A stretch of DNA of 64,000 bases from contig JANAVB010003400.1 of assembly GCA_029216955.1 (NCBI GenBank), positions 18,720,492-18,784,491 of the forward strand. The letters run 5' to 3'. The translations under genes were made by a program, and so were the position numbers. The DNA is from Iris pallida. Its lineage: Eukaryota > Streptophyta > Magnoliopsida > Asparagales > Iridaceae. Below are positions 46,756-56,200 of this stretch, one piece after another. The notes beneath the pieces were generated by a model. It was not told the origin of the DNA and ran no database searches. It saw only the letters and a list, made by a program, of their open reading frames with translations. Position 1 is the stretch's first letter. Each line of letters begins with the position of its first letter.

Positions 46756-47706
46756 TTACACATAATATTTCTTCAAGAATTTGCCATTAATGGGCATCAT
46801 AGTAACTTTACCATCCATGGTGGTAAGCTGATATGCCCCATTAGAAAATACTTTATTCACAATGAATGGACCTTCCCATTTTGCATCGAACTTGCCTTTA
46901 CTCATATGTGTCATAGTCATCGGACGTTTGACTGCAAGAACAAGTTCCCCTTTTTGATATGCTCGAACTCTGACTTTCTTGTTAAAAGCTCTTGAGATTC
47001 TAGCTTGATAGAATTCGATATTCGGTTGAGCATATAACCGCTTTTCATCTAGAGCTTCTAATTCCTGAAGTCGAAGACGATCATTATTCTCAGTGGTAAG
47101 TTCATTAGCGATTGCTATCCTTAAAGAAGGAATTTGAATCTCTAATGGGAGAACAGCTTCACATCCATACACCAGAGAGAAATGTGTACATCTGGTGGCA
47201 TTACGAACTGTTCAAAGAAGATTTCAAAAATCCCCAGCAGAGTTGCCAATTTGTTTTCCATAAATAAATTTACTTTATTTATTTTGATTCTGGGCAAATA
47301 CAACTGTAGTGCGGTAAGCCCACAAACATTCACCGAGTTTCTCACTCCAATTACGTTTGTTGGCAGAAACAAACTTCTTTAAGAGTTTGATGATAGTTTT
47401 GTTGAAAGCTTCTGCTAATCCGTTAGCTGCTGGATTATATGCGGTAGAAGCCAAATTGTTGATCCGATGATCGTCACAGAATCGAGTAAACTTCTGGCTA
47501 AAAAACTGTGGTCCATTATCATGAATAATGCGTCGGGGAACACCAAATCTGTAGATGACATGATGCTTGATAAAGCTGATGACGTTGGAAGTTTTGACTT
47601 CAGATAAAGGAATAGCTTCAGCCCATTTGGAGAAATAATCGGTTATTGCGAGAATAAACCGATGACCTTTTGATGACGGCGGATTGATTGGACCGATAAT
47701 ATCCAT
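46756..47706 (-). pseudogene. Integrase fragments in the mosaic
   Basis: 46756-47214 keeps the intact pol C-terminus (VKMPINGKFLKKYY-like end, including the 22 bp deleted in element A). 47307-47706 has the catalytic core (DYFSKWAEAIP, IIHDNGPQFFSQ). A 92-bp LTR/primer-site piece splits them. Confidence 0.75.
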
Positions 47707-47709
47707 GCC

Positions 47710-48603
47710 CCAAACAGAAAGGCCGGTTTCTTATGAAGAACCAAATCAAGACTCTGGAGTGGTTCACCATTTATCAGACAGAGCAGAGTTGTGTGGTCTT
47801 GATTCTTCAATAAAACCAATCTAGCTTCAGGAGTGTCAAATTGAGGAAACTTTACATGAGACAAGTCATGTTTGAATGAAAAGCTCATATATCCTTCATA
47901 TTCAGCCTCTTCACTTCGGATGTCCACTACAGAAAAGAAAAGAAAAGATCAGATATGTTTTGTCACGCAGACTTCAGAAAAATCTATGTCTATGAACCTT
48001 ATGCGTGCTTAGCAGTGTTCAAAGAAAACTTCATCGGGCACGCATAAATCAGACAGATACATTGCCAGAATTACACAAAGATCAAATAATCACGCAAAGT
48101 CTAGACAGATTAGAATGAAAGTCACGCATCATTGCCAGAATCACACTGAAGTGAAAATGACAAAAATACGCTGACAGATCAAGACTAATCTATCCAGAGG
48201 ATGACTCTCAGAAGTCTGCGTGAATAATTCAATATCGACATCTCTGCCAACATATGAAAAATCACGCAGAGTCATGAGAGCCATGCTCATTTGCGTAAAA
48301 CACAGAGCTTCGTAAACACGAAGATATGAAGTATAGCCGACCCTAAAAAGGGGGCATACTTTATTAAATATCCTTTGCCCTAAGAAGGGGGATATATTTC
48401 GAAAGTTCAGCATCATTTTTATTAAAATCCTAAAGAGATTTCTACGTGGAGTTCATCTTCTTGAATTCATATCCCCCATCATCAGCATGCTTACGTTGCA
48501 TGGGGGGATGAATGGTTTCACGACGAGGAAGTCGATCGGAGGTGGCACGTGAGGACGTTGCAGGGGCCTTGCCCTTAGCTTGAGCATCAATCTTGGGAGC
48601 CAT
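47710..48603 (-). pseudogene. 5' end of the opposite-strand gene in the mosaic
   Basis: Exon 1 48495-48603 (ATG at 48603-48601) is undamaged: six C where element A has seven, giving HPPMQ at the end, with donor GTAAGC. Intron 47927-48494, then the first 217 bp of exon 2 (DIRSEEAEYEGYMSFSFKH...) up to the rearrangement. This copy shows the correct exon 1 frame. TATA is at 48700-48707 on the minus strand. Confidence 0.7.
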
Positions 48604-48924
48604 GGCTAAGAAAGAAGGAGAAGACGGGGAAGATGATGAAGAGTTCTGTGGAGTTCTTTCTCTAAAAGTGAGTAAAAGAAATAATGGTGGTGTATGGCCT
48701 TTTTATAGGCCCGCAAAGAAGTCCAAACGGTAAAATCCTTAATCATTTGCCTCGATATAGGGTTTTTTCACGGGATCCTAAACCGCACAGAATCCCAACG
48801 GCCCAATCATTTCGGAAAAAATCTCTCTCTGTATCATTTGAGCGTGACTAAATTCATTTTTTCGTCTCGATTTCAAAGTATTTCGAAACAATTTATCATT
48901 TTTCGAAAACTTTGAAGGGGGTTT

Positions 48925-49955
48925 TGTAGGCCTCAAAAATATAGTCACGCTGAGTTAATACAGCCTATCAAGAAAATGTCTAAAAGACACGCTGAGTTAT
49001 ATCAAATCATTTCCTCAAAAGTACGCAAAGTTCAAAATAGTACTCAAAGACAGCTCACCATTTGTCAGATTGTAATTATGACTGACAGCACGACAGTCAA
49101 TAAACGTCTCCTCGTATGTCACGTATGCACGGGATTCAAGAGATCTCAGCCGACTATTGCGTGATTTTTGAAATCTTCTTCAACAAGATTCGGTCTTCAT
49201 CAAGTTGGCGTACCAAAAAAGGGCTTATCATCATTTAATGTGACTGACAAAGCAATCAATGTCAGAGATTTTGTGTCAGTCGAGGCACGTCGAATCAAGA
49301 CAGCTGGCCGTTCTGACTCAAGTCTGCGTGCATTTTGAACTTCAGTGTTTCTGCTTCAAGTTTGCGTGTATTCTGAGCCTTCTGCCTCAAGTTTGCGTGT
49401 ATTCTGAGCCTTCTGCCTCAAGTTTGCGTGTATTCTGAGCCCTCTGCCTCAAGTTTGCGTATATTTTGAGCCTAAGTATTTCTGCTGTGAGTCAGCGTGG
49501 ATTTTTCATCTCAACAGGGATTTCATCCTCAACCAGTTAGCGGATTATCATCTCAAATTATCAAATTGGAGTATGTGGCAGACATGCCACGGATCTCTCG
49601 TATGCGTGCCCAGTAACTTGCACACGACTCATGCATGATTGCCATGTGTCCAACAGTTATGGGCCACGTCCAGTAACTGCTCATCAACCTTGCGTACGAT
49701 TGAGTCCTGCGTGATTATCAACTATGCATAGGTTATGAAGACAGTTATCTTTTTAGTTATTTTTTACTCTATAAATAGAGTTCTTTTCTCATTCATTGTA
49801 CAGATATACAGAATATCTAAATTGCTGTCGAATTCTTGAGAGCTTTTCTTCTTCGCATCGTCCAAGGGATAAAGCGATCGTCTTCTAGATCGGATTCCTA
49901 CAGTTGTATTTTCCCAGAATCAAAATAAATAAAGTGAATTTATTTATGGAAAACA
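48925..49955 (+). repeat. Gypsy LTR of element B (1031 bp)
   Basis: Starts TGTAGGCC after a polypurine tract (GAAGGGGGTTT) and ends GGAAAACA before a primer site. It therefore borders both a 3' end (mosaic) and a 5' end (element B). TATAAATA is at 49770-49777; the 31-bp array is at 49349-49472. Confidence 0.9.
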
Positions 49956-49958
49956 AAT

Positions 49959-49976
49959 TGGCGACTCTGCTGGGGA
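49959..49976 (+). other. Primer-binding site of element B
   Basis: TGGCGACTCTGCTGGGGA, three bases after the LTR. The complement ends in CCA and resembles an arginine tRNA 3' end, as reported for Ogre/Tat elements; the exact tRNA was not checked. Confidence 0.65.
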
Positions 49977-49996
49977 ATCCCATCTCCTCTTCTGAG

Positions 49997-52900
49997 ATGG
50001 CCACAACTCAATGCGACGCTTCATCGGTCGGATCGACGAAGAAGGTGATATCGATTCAGTTCAATCAACTCGCCTATGAAGAAATGCAGTGGGCTAAGGG
50101 TGGCAAGCACACTTCAGCCTCTATCACCACCGCCAAATCAAAGGGACGATCTGTCTACGTCCCTAAGAATCTGTTGGCAATCAAAGATGGTGAAGTTTCT
50201 GCCACAGTGTCCATTACTAACACTGGCAAAAACTCCACTGCAGGCACGCATACTCCTGTGTGCTCGAAGACGATAGCATCCAAAAGATACGCTAACAGTG
50301 ATGGCTCTTTAGCCAAATCTGTTTCCGTAGTCACACAGTCCAAAAGTCACGCTGACAGCACTGGCTCTTTAGCCAAACCTGTTCTAGCGTGCATTTCCAA
50401 ACCCAAAAATCACGCTAACAGCACTGGTTCTTTAACCAAGCCTGTCTCAGCGTGTATTCCGCACGCATCATCCACCAAGTCAGCTCTCCCTGACTCAGCA
50501 TGCGTACCGAAATCTGGCTTTTCAGCCAAGACTTCATATGCTGACAGCACTGGCTCCTTAGCCAAATTGTCACCAGCAGCATATTCTAAGAAGAATAGCT
50601 CTTTAGCTATTTCTTCCTCCTTGCCAAGATCTGCTAGAACTGGGGGTAGTCTTGCTATGGCTCCTCCACAAATGGCTCACAAAGTCCCTTCGAATAGGAA
50701 CAACTCTTTAGTTGTTTCTTCTGCTCCTGTAGTGTTTACTTCAGGAACAGCTTTGGCTGACAGTTTTGTTAGTCAAAGAAAAGGAAATAGTCTTTTGACT
50801 ACTCTTCCTTCTGGACATTCTATGTCTCAAAACTTGAACAAGTCTAAAAAGAAACATTTCTTAATGTCTTCTTCTACGACTTCTTCAAATTGGGCACAGA
50901 ATTTGTCTCTACAAAATGGTTTGTTACCAACTCCTAATCAAGGGGATGGTTCAACTCTTCCTTCTCTGCAAATATCCAGATCAATGGAAGGAAAACTTCA
51001 AGTATCAAAGACCAATGTTTTACCTCCAACAGATCTAAGAACGAAACTTAATCAATCCCGTTTGGGAAGCACTTCTGGTGTTAAGAAACCATACCAATCG
51101 GGAATGAAAGTAAGAGATCCGGATGCAGAATATGCCAAAAATTATGTTGCTCAGATTAATCACTCTTTGTATAATCAAGAGCCGGCAAAATCCAAAGACA
51201 AGAAATACGTTCCTAATAAACAAAGATTGTTCCCAAATATACCTCAATCTTCACATACGGATTTGCGAGAACATCTTCAACAAAAGAGGAGGAATAATTC
51301 TCTGTCAATGGATCATGACCATACTGATCATGATTGTGACTTCCAACCTAGGGTCATAATTCAATGCAGATGTCAAACTAAACGACAGTCTGTCTTTAAT
51401 CGGATCCAGTGTGAACCTATGTCTGATGAAGATGAACCTCTTTTCGCTTCTATCAACATGACCTCTCGGGATACTGGGGGTAGAACTGATAGTCAAGATG
51501 GGGTATATAGAGGCACCAGATCAAGAGTCCTGGCTTCTAATCAAAGAACTACGATTTCTGAAGACTATTCTGAATTCCTTGGAGAATCCAACTTCCCACC
51601 TCTTTCTACTGGGGGTAGGTCTCCTACAACTGATTTTGACACACAAAGCAATGATTCAGAACAAACAGTATCATCAACAATCCCTCGTATAGTCACAACT
51701 TATATGGTGGATGGGAATACGAAATTAAACAATGAACCTTCTTCTTCGATGACTCCCCAAGACCAAAGAATTGCTTCTTTGGAACAACAAATGAAGTCTA
51801 TGGCTGATACTATGAAGTCCATGTATGAACTTATGACAACCCAGCTGCAAAATCAACAGACTGTACCTGACGCCATACCAATTGACACTGGTGTAGGTCC
51901 AGTGCATGTTCCTCCAGCAGTACAATCCAATATCCCTGGGCAAGCTCAACCAATTCCTAGCCATTCGGGAGCTGGGGGTAGCGCTTATAATGCTGTCCCT
52001 CCTCCTAACTATTCTCTACAAGCTACAACTCCACAATCTTCCGGAGTCGTTACTGAAGAATTGAGGAATCTCCGAACCCAATTTGAGGCATTCAAACAGA
52101 AAGACGGTTTACAAAGGTTAGGTATCAAGCAACCTTATCCAATAGAATGGAAGCAAGTATCATATCCTCCTAAATACAAGCCTCCTACTATCTCATTCTT
52201 TGATGGGACCACCTCCCCAAGTCAGTTCATCAATCACTTTGAAGTGATGACTGATCAGTTGCAACCGAGCGACGCCCTCCTTACTCGGGTGTTTGTCGGA
52301 TGTCTCAAGGGAACGGCTTATGAATGGTATAGAAGTCTCCCTGATGGGTGTATTACCTCATTTGCCGGCTTCAAACAAATGTTTCTTGAACGGTTCTATG
52401 AAGGGCTCAATGACATGACTATGTCTGCTCTTATAAGAATCAAACAGAAAAATAATGAAAGCACTGAAAGCTTCATTGAAAGATTTAGAAGAGAAGCTTT
52501 AAAAATGCCTCTCGGAACTTCCGATACCGTTACTATCGACACTTGCAAGTCGAATCTCTTACCAATCATTAGCATGTGGACAGGATCCACTCAATTCCAA
52601 GATTGGCCTTCCTTCATCGTCAGTGCCAAAGCTGCCGAAGTCAGTGCCGAGACTTTCAAAGGTCTGGGGGTACACATGACTCCCAATGAATCAAGTCAAA
52701 ATACTAGCAATAGTACGCGACCTAACAATCGTAAAGGAAAAGAGACTCTCGAAGTCAATCTCCAGAGCAAAAATCAAGAGGTAATATCTGCCCAAGCTAC
52801 CCCAGCTCCAACAAATCAACAACCAAGAGCACCTCGCCCCAAAGAAGAATACTCTTTTGACGACGATGACGTCCTTGGTATCTTTGAATGTCTACTTAAA

Positions 52901-53206
52901 GGTAATAAAATACAATTACCTGACATCAAGAAATCCGATGAAGCTGGTAAGACAGATCATCCTAAATATTGTCCGTACCATAGAATATTGGGTCACACAG
53001 CTCGTACATGTTTTGTACTGAAAGAAAAAATCCAGGAAATGATCAAATCTGGAGCTGTCACTCTCACTCCGAAAGAAAAGACCGTCACCTCCAACGTTGT
53101 CTCTATGCAATTCGGAGATTTTCCTCCTCAACTCCTTGAAAGCGGGATCGTTCCTATTCCCAAGGCAACTCTTGAAATCGTGAATATTCCCCCCCCCACA
53201 GTCTGA
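49997..53206 (+). CDS. gag: Gypsy gag, element B, full length
   Basis: About 1069 codons from the ATG at 49997 (MATTQCDASSVGSTKK), the first ATG after the primer site; an upstream in-frame ATG at 49948 straddles the LTR end. The N-terminal third is Ser/Thr/Lys-rich with four repeats of HADSTGSLAKP type (about 50284-50580). A coiled-coil-like MTPQDQRIASLEQQMKSMAD follows, then Pro-rich spacer, the capsid-like part (AYEWYRSLP, FYEGLNDMTM, SFIERFRREALKMPL) and zinc knuckle-like CPYHRILGHTARTC. It ends at TGA 53204-53206, just past a run of nine C. No internal stop, so gag itself is intact. Confidence 0.8.
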   Translation: MATTQCDASSVGSTKKVISIQFNQLAYEEMQWAKGGKHTSASITTAKSKGRSVYVPKNLLAIKDGEVSATVSITNTGKNSTAGTHTPVCSKTIASKRYANSDGSLAKSVSVVTQSKSHADSTGSLAKPVLACISKPKNHANSTGSLTKPVSACIPHASSTKSALPDSACVPKSGFSAKTSYADSTGSLAKLSPAAYSKKNSSLAISSSLPRSARTGGSLAMAPPQMAHKVPSNRNNSLVVSSAPVVFTSGTALADSFVSQRKGNSLLTTLPSGHSMSQNLNKSKKKHFLMSSSTTSSNWAQNLSLQNGLLPTPNQGDGSTLPSLQISRSMEGKLQVSKTNVLPPTDLRTKLNQSRLGSTSGVKKPYQSGMKVRDPDAEYAKNYVAQINHSLYNQEPAKSKDKKYVPNKQRLFPNIPQSSHTDLREHLQQKRRNNSLSMDHDHTDHDCDFQPRVIIQCRCQTKRQSVFNRIQCEPMSDEDEPLFASINMTSRDTGGRTDSQDGVYRGTRSRVLASNQRTTISEDYSEFLGESNFPPLSTGGRSPTTDFDTQSNDSEQTVSSTIPRIVTTYMVDGNTKLNNEPSSSMTPQDQRIASLEQQMKSMADTMKSMYELMTTQLQNQQTVPDAIPIDTGVGPVHVPPAVQSNIPGQAQPIPSHSGAGGSAYNAVPPPNYSLQATTPQSSGVVTEELRNLRTQFEAFKQKDGLQRLGIKQPYPIEWKQVSYPPKYKPPTISFFDGTTSPSQFINHFEVMTDQLQPSDALLTRVFVGCLKGTAYEWYRSLPDGCITSFAGFKQMFLERFYEGLNDMTMSALIRIKQKNNESTESFIERFRREALKMPLGTSDTVTIDTCKSNLLPIISMWTGSTQFQDWPSFIVSAKAAEVSAETFKGLGVHMTPNESSQNTSNSTRPNNRKGKETLEVNLQSKNQEVISAQATPAPTNQQPRAPRPKEEYSFDDDDVLGIFECLLKGNKIQLPDIKKSDEAGKTDHPKYCPYHRILGHTARTCFVLKEKIQEMIKSGAVTLTPKEKTVTSNVVSMQFGDFPPQLLESGIVPIPKATLEIVNIPPPTV
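53189..53197 (+). other. Poly-C tract at the gag-pol junction
   Basis: Nine C here, seven in element A (44475-44481 on the complementary strand). With eight, gag would read through NIPPPQSEGLVPITIE... into pol without a stop. Either slippage mutation has closed a fused frame in both copies, or the site is a programmed slip. Confidence 0.6.
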
Positions 53207-56200
53207 AGGATTAGTACCGATCACTATTGAAACAGGAGAAATCATATGGATTCATCCCGATCTAGTGGCAGATTTTGAATCTCCTCCTCTTCAAAAGACT
53301 ACTTCCCTAAAATCTAAGAAGGCCGAAAAAACTAAGTCATGTCATATGACTTCTTTCGGATCTACTTCTGACACAGAACCAAAAGATAAAGTAGAAGCAC
53401 TTGCTGGTGCTACTAGAACAGGGAAACAGTATCTAAAGGATTATTCCAAGAGTCCTGAAGATACTCCTGATATCTCTCCAGCTGACAAAGATACTCCTGA
53501 TGTTCCTCGTGAGGAAGAATCATCCACTGCACCTGTTCCTTCAACTACACCGGTTGTACCTATTCCTTCCGAGCCTACAGCACTTGAGAAAGGCAAACAA
53601 CAAGCTCGCTTCGATAAACCAATCAGGAAGTCCCCTCCACTTGGACTTCAGAAGCCTTATAACTTTGACATTTTAGCTCAACTCGCTAATACTCCAGCTA
53701 GAATGTCCCTCTTTGAACTTCTACGTCTTTCTAAAGAGACTCGAGAGACATTAAGTGAGGCACTTCTTCAGGCTGACTCTTGTCTTGCACAATTAAAGAA
53801 GCCAGATGAAGAACCTGTTACTTGCTTACATTGCAATAGTGTATTGGAGATCATCCCGAATATCACCTTTACACAAGATGACATGTTATTGGAGGATAAT
53901 CGACATGATCGGCCTCTCTACTACACCGGTTACATCGATACGATGAAGATAGATCGTATTCTTATTGATCCAGGGTCTGCTTTAAGCATAATGCCAAAGA
54001 GTCTGCTGGATGAATTAAAAATCCCTCTTCACAAACTTTCCAAGACGGTTACTACTATATTGGGATTCAATCAAAGCCGAAGCGAGCCGTTGGGAAAGAT
54101 TCATCTAAAACTTCAAATAGGCGATGTTAGATCCAAAGTCACTTTCTATGTGATCGAGATCGTGGGATCTTATAATCTTCTCCTGGGAAGACCTTTCCTT
54201 CATGAAAATAATGTGGTGCCTTCTACTCTTCATCAGTGCTTCAAATACATTGACAGCAATGGAAAGGTACAAAAGGAAGTTGCTGATATAAATCCTTTCC
54301 GTGGGGTTGAAGCTTATTTCAGTGATTCCCGGATGTACAAAGAGGAGTATACAAAAATAGTACAAGCCATGGAAAAAGAAGATCCGCAAAGTGAGACCTT
54401 GATAATTCCTGTTAAAGGTCGAACTACTCAGCAACAGTCTCCTAAACCCTCTGGAGAAGGCCCCTTCATTATTCCAGTGAGCGGACGTATCTCTCCATTA
54501 CCTCAATCATCTACCCAAGACACACTGATCATTCCTGTCAGTGGGCGTACTACATTTCTTGCATCTTCACCTATAAAACAGGACACTCTGGTAATCCCTG
54601 TTGGTGGGCGAACTACTTTTCCATCCCAAGCTTCAAGGGAGCTCACCTCTTCTGAGCCATTTGTGATCGATCTTAATCGAAACAAAACTCCTTCTCGTTC
54701 TTCTTCTCCCCCTTTAGTCATTGATTTGGCTAAGATTTCTAAGGTTCAACCTCCTTCTAATGTAAATATTACTACTTTTGAATTTAATGAAATATCTCCG
54801 TCTTTGCAGTATATTGAGTTTGTAATCATGTTCATAGTTATTTGCATTTGTTAGATGACTTGAAAACAATAACCATAGGAGTTGTACAGACTTTTCATAC
54901 AGAAGTATCCTTAGAATCAGTACAAGATTCATGCTTTCTAGTACCTAGCAGAAAACCAGGAGACATTCCAATATTCTTCTACAAAGGACCAAAAAACCCT
55001 ATCAACCTTGAAGATGATGATAGAAATGATGATTCTGGAAGATTACAGTTGCGTCGTTACAGCCAGCAATCTAAAGATATTATCAAAAATATGGGCTATG
55101 ACTTCAGAACTGGCCTCAGTAATGGGAAAGGAAGAAGAATGCCTGTTCGGATTCCTTCTCTAAAATATGGAAGGACAAAATGCGGATTGGGTTATATTGC
55201 TCCTACTTCCTTCATCAATATCATCCATGAAGATCCCGAATCTGACGAAGATAAAAGATCTGATTCTTCTAGTTCCTCCTCTTGGGATTCTGATACAAGT
55301 ATCGGTGACTTCCACCGTAACATTCTGTCTTCCAACATGGTTTCCGCTGACGGTCCTGAAGAAAATGACGAAGATGAATTTGAAATCTCATTCGAGTCAG
55401 AACAATGGGCCCAAAGGTTAGATAATCAATGGGAGTTTAGATTCGAGCAAAGAGAACCTCCAACTGAAGATAAACTCGTTCAAATAGATGTTGGTGAAGA
55501 GGGATCCCCCAAACCAATATTCATTAGTGAAAGTCTTTCAGAAACTGATAAGCAAGACATGATCAAACTTATTCGCGAATACATCGACGTCTTTGCTTGG
55601 AGCTATGAAGATATGCCAGGACTTGATCCACAGATCGCAACTCACAAACTCAATATCATGCCAAATGCTAAACCGGTCAAGCAACAACAGCGACGATTCC
55701 GTCCAGATATTATGGATGCAATTGAAGCCGAAGTTAATAAACTCATGGCTTCTGGGTTTATCAGAGAGGAACAACACCCTGATTGGGTGGCTAATATAGT
55801 TCCTGTCCTTAAAAAGACTGGCAAGATCAGAGTATGCATAGACTATCGTGATCTCAATACGACATGTCCTAAAGACGAGTTCCCCCTACCAATTACTGAT
55901 GTTATGATCGATAATACCTGTGGTTTTGAACGGATGTCATTCATGGATGGGTATTCTGGATACAATCAAATTAAAATGTTTCCAGATGACGAAAAACACA
56001 CTTCCTTCAGAACGCCGATCGGTACATACTGTTATACAGTGATGCCATTCGGTCTCAAGAATGCAGGAGCAACCTATCAACGTGCCATGAGCACTATATT
56101 CCGTGAACATTTACGGAAAACAGTCAAATGCTACGTTGATGATATTGCAGTCAAAAGTCGGCAAAAAGAGGATCACATCCAAGATTTGAAAACTATATTT

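Larger units (their letters stand above)
46153..48924. mobile_element. Mosaic of rearranged gypsy-family fragments
   Basis: Pieces of the same family are joined out of order. 46153-46321 matches the pol segment at 42544-42721 (same orientation). 46322-47214 matches 38338-39208 (3' noncoding and integrase C-terminus). 47215-47306 is an LTR end plus primer site. 47307-47709 matches 39209-39606 (integrase). 47710-48924 is the 5' end of the opposite-strand gene, now on minus, with its promoter and the polypurine tract. Junctions sit at short shared words, such as CCCCAA near 47709 and AACTGTAG near 47304. The pattern suggests template switching during reverse transcription or break repair. Confidence 0.75.
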
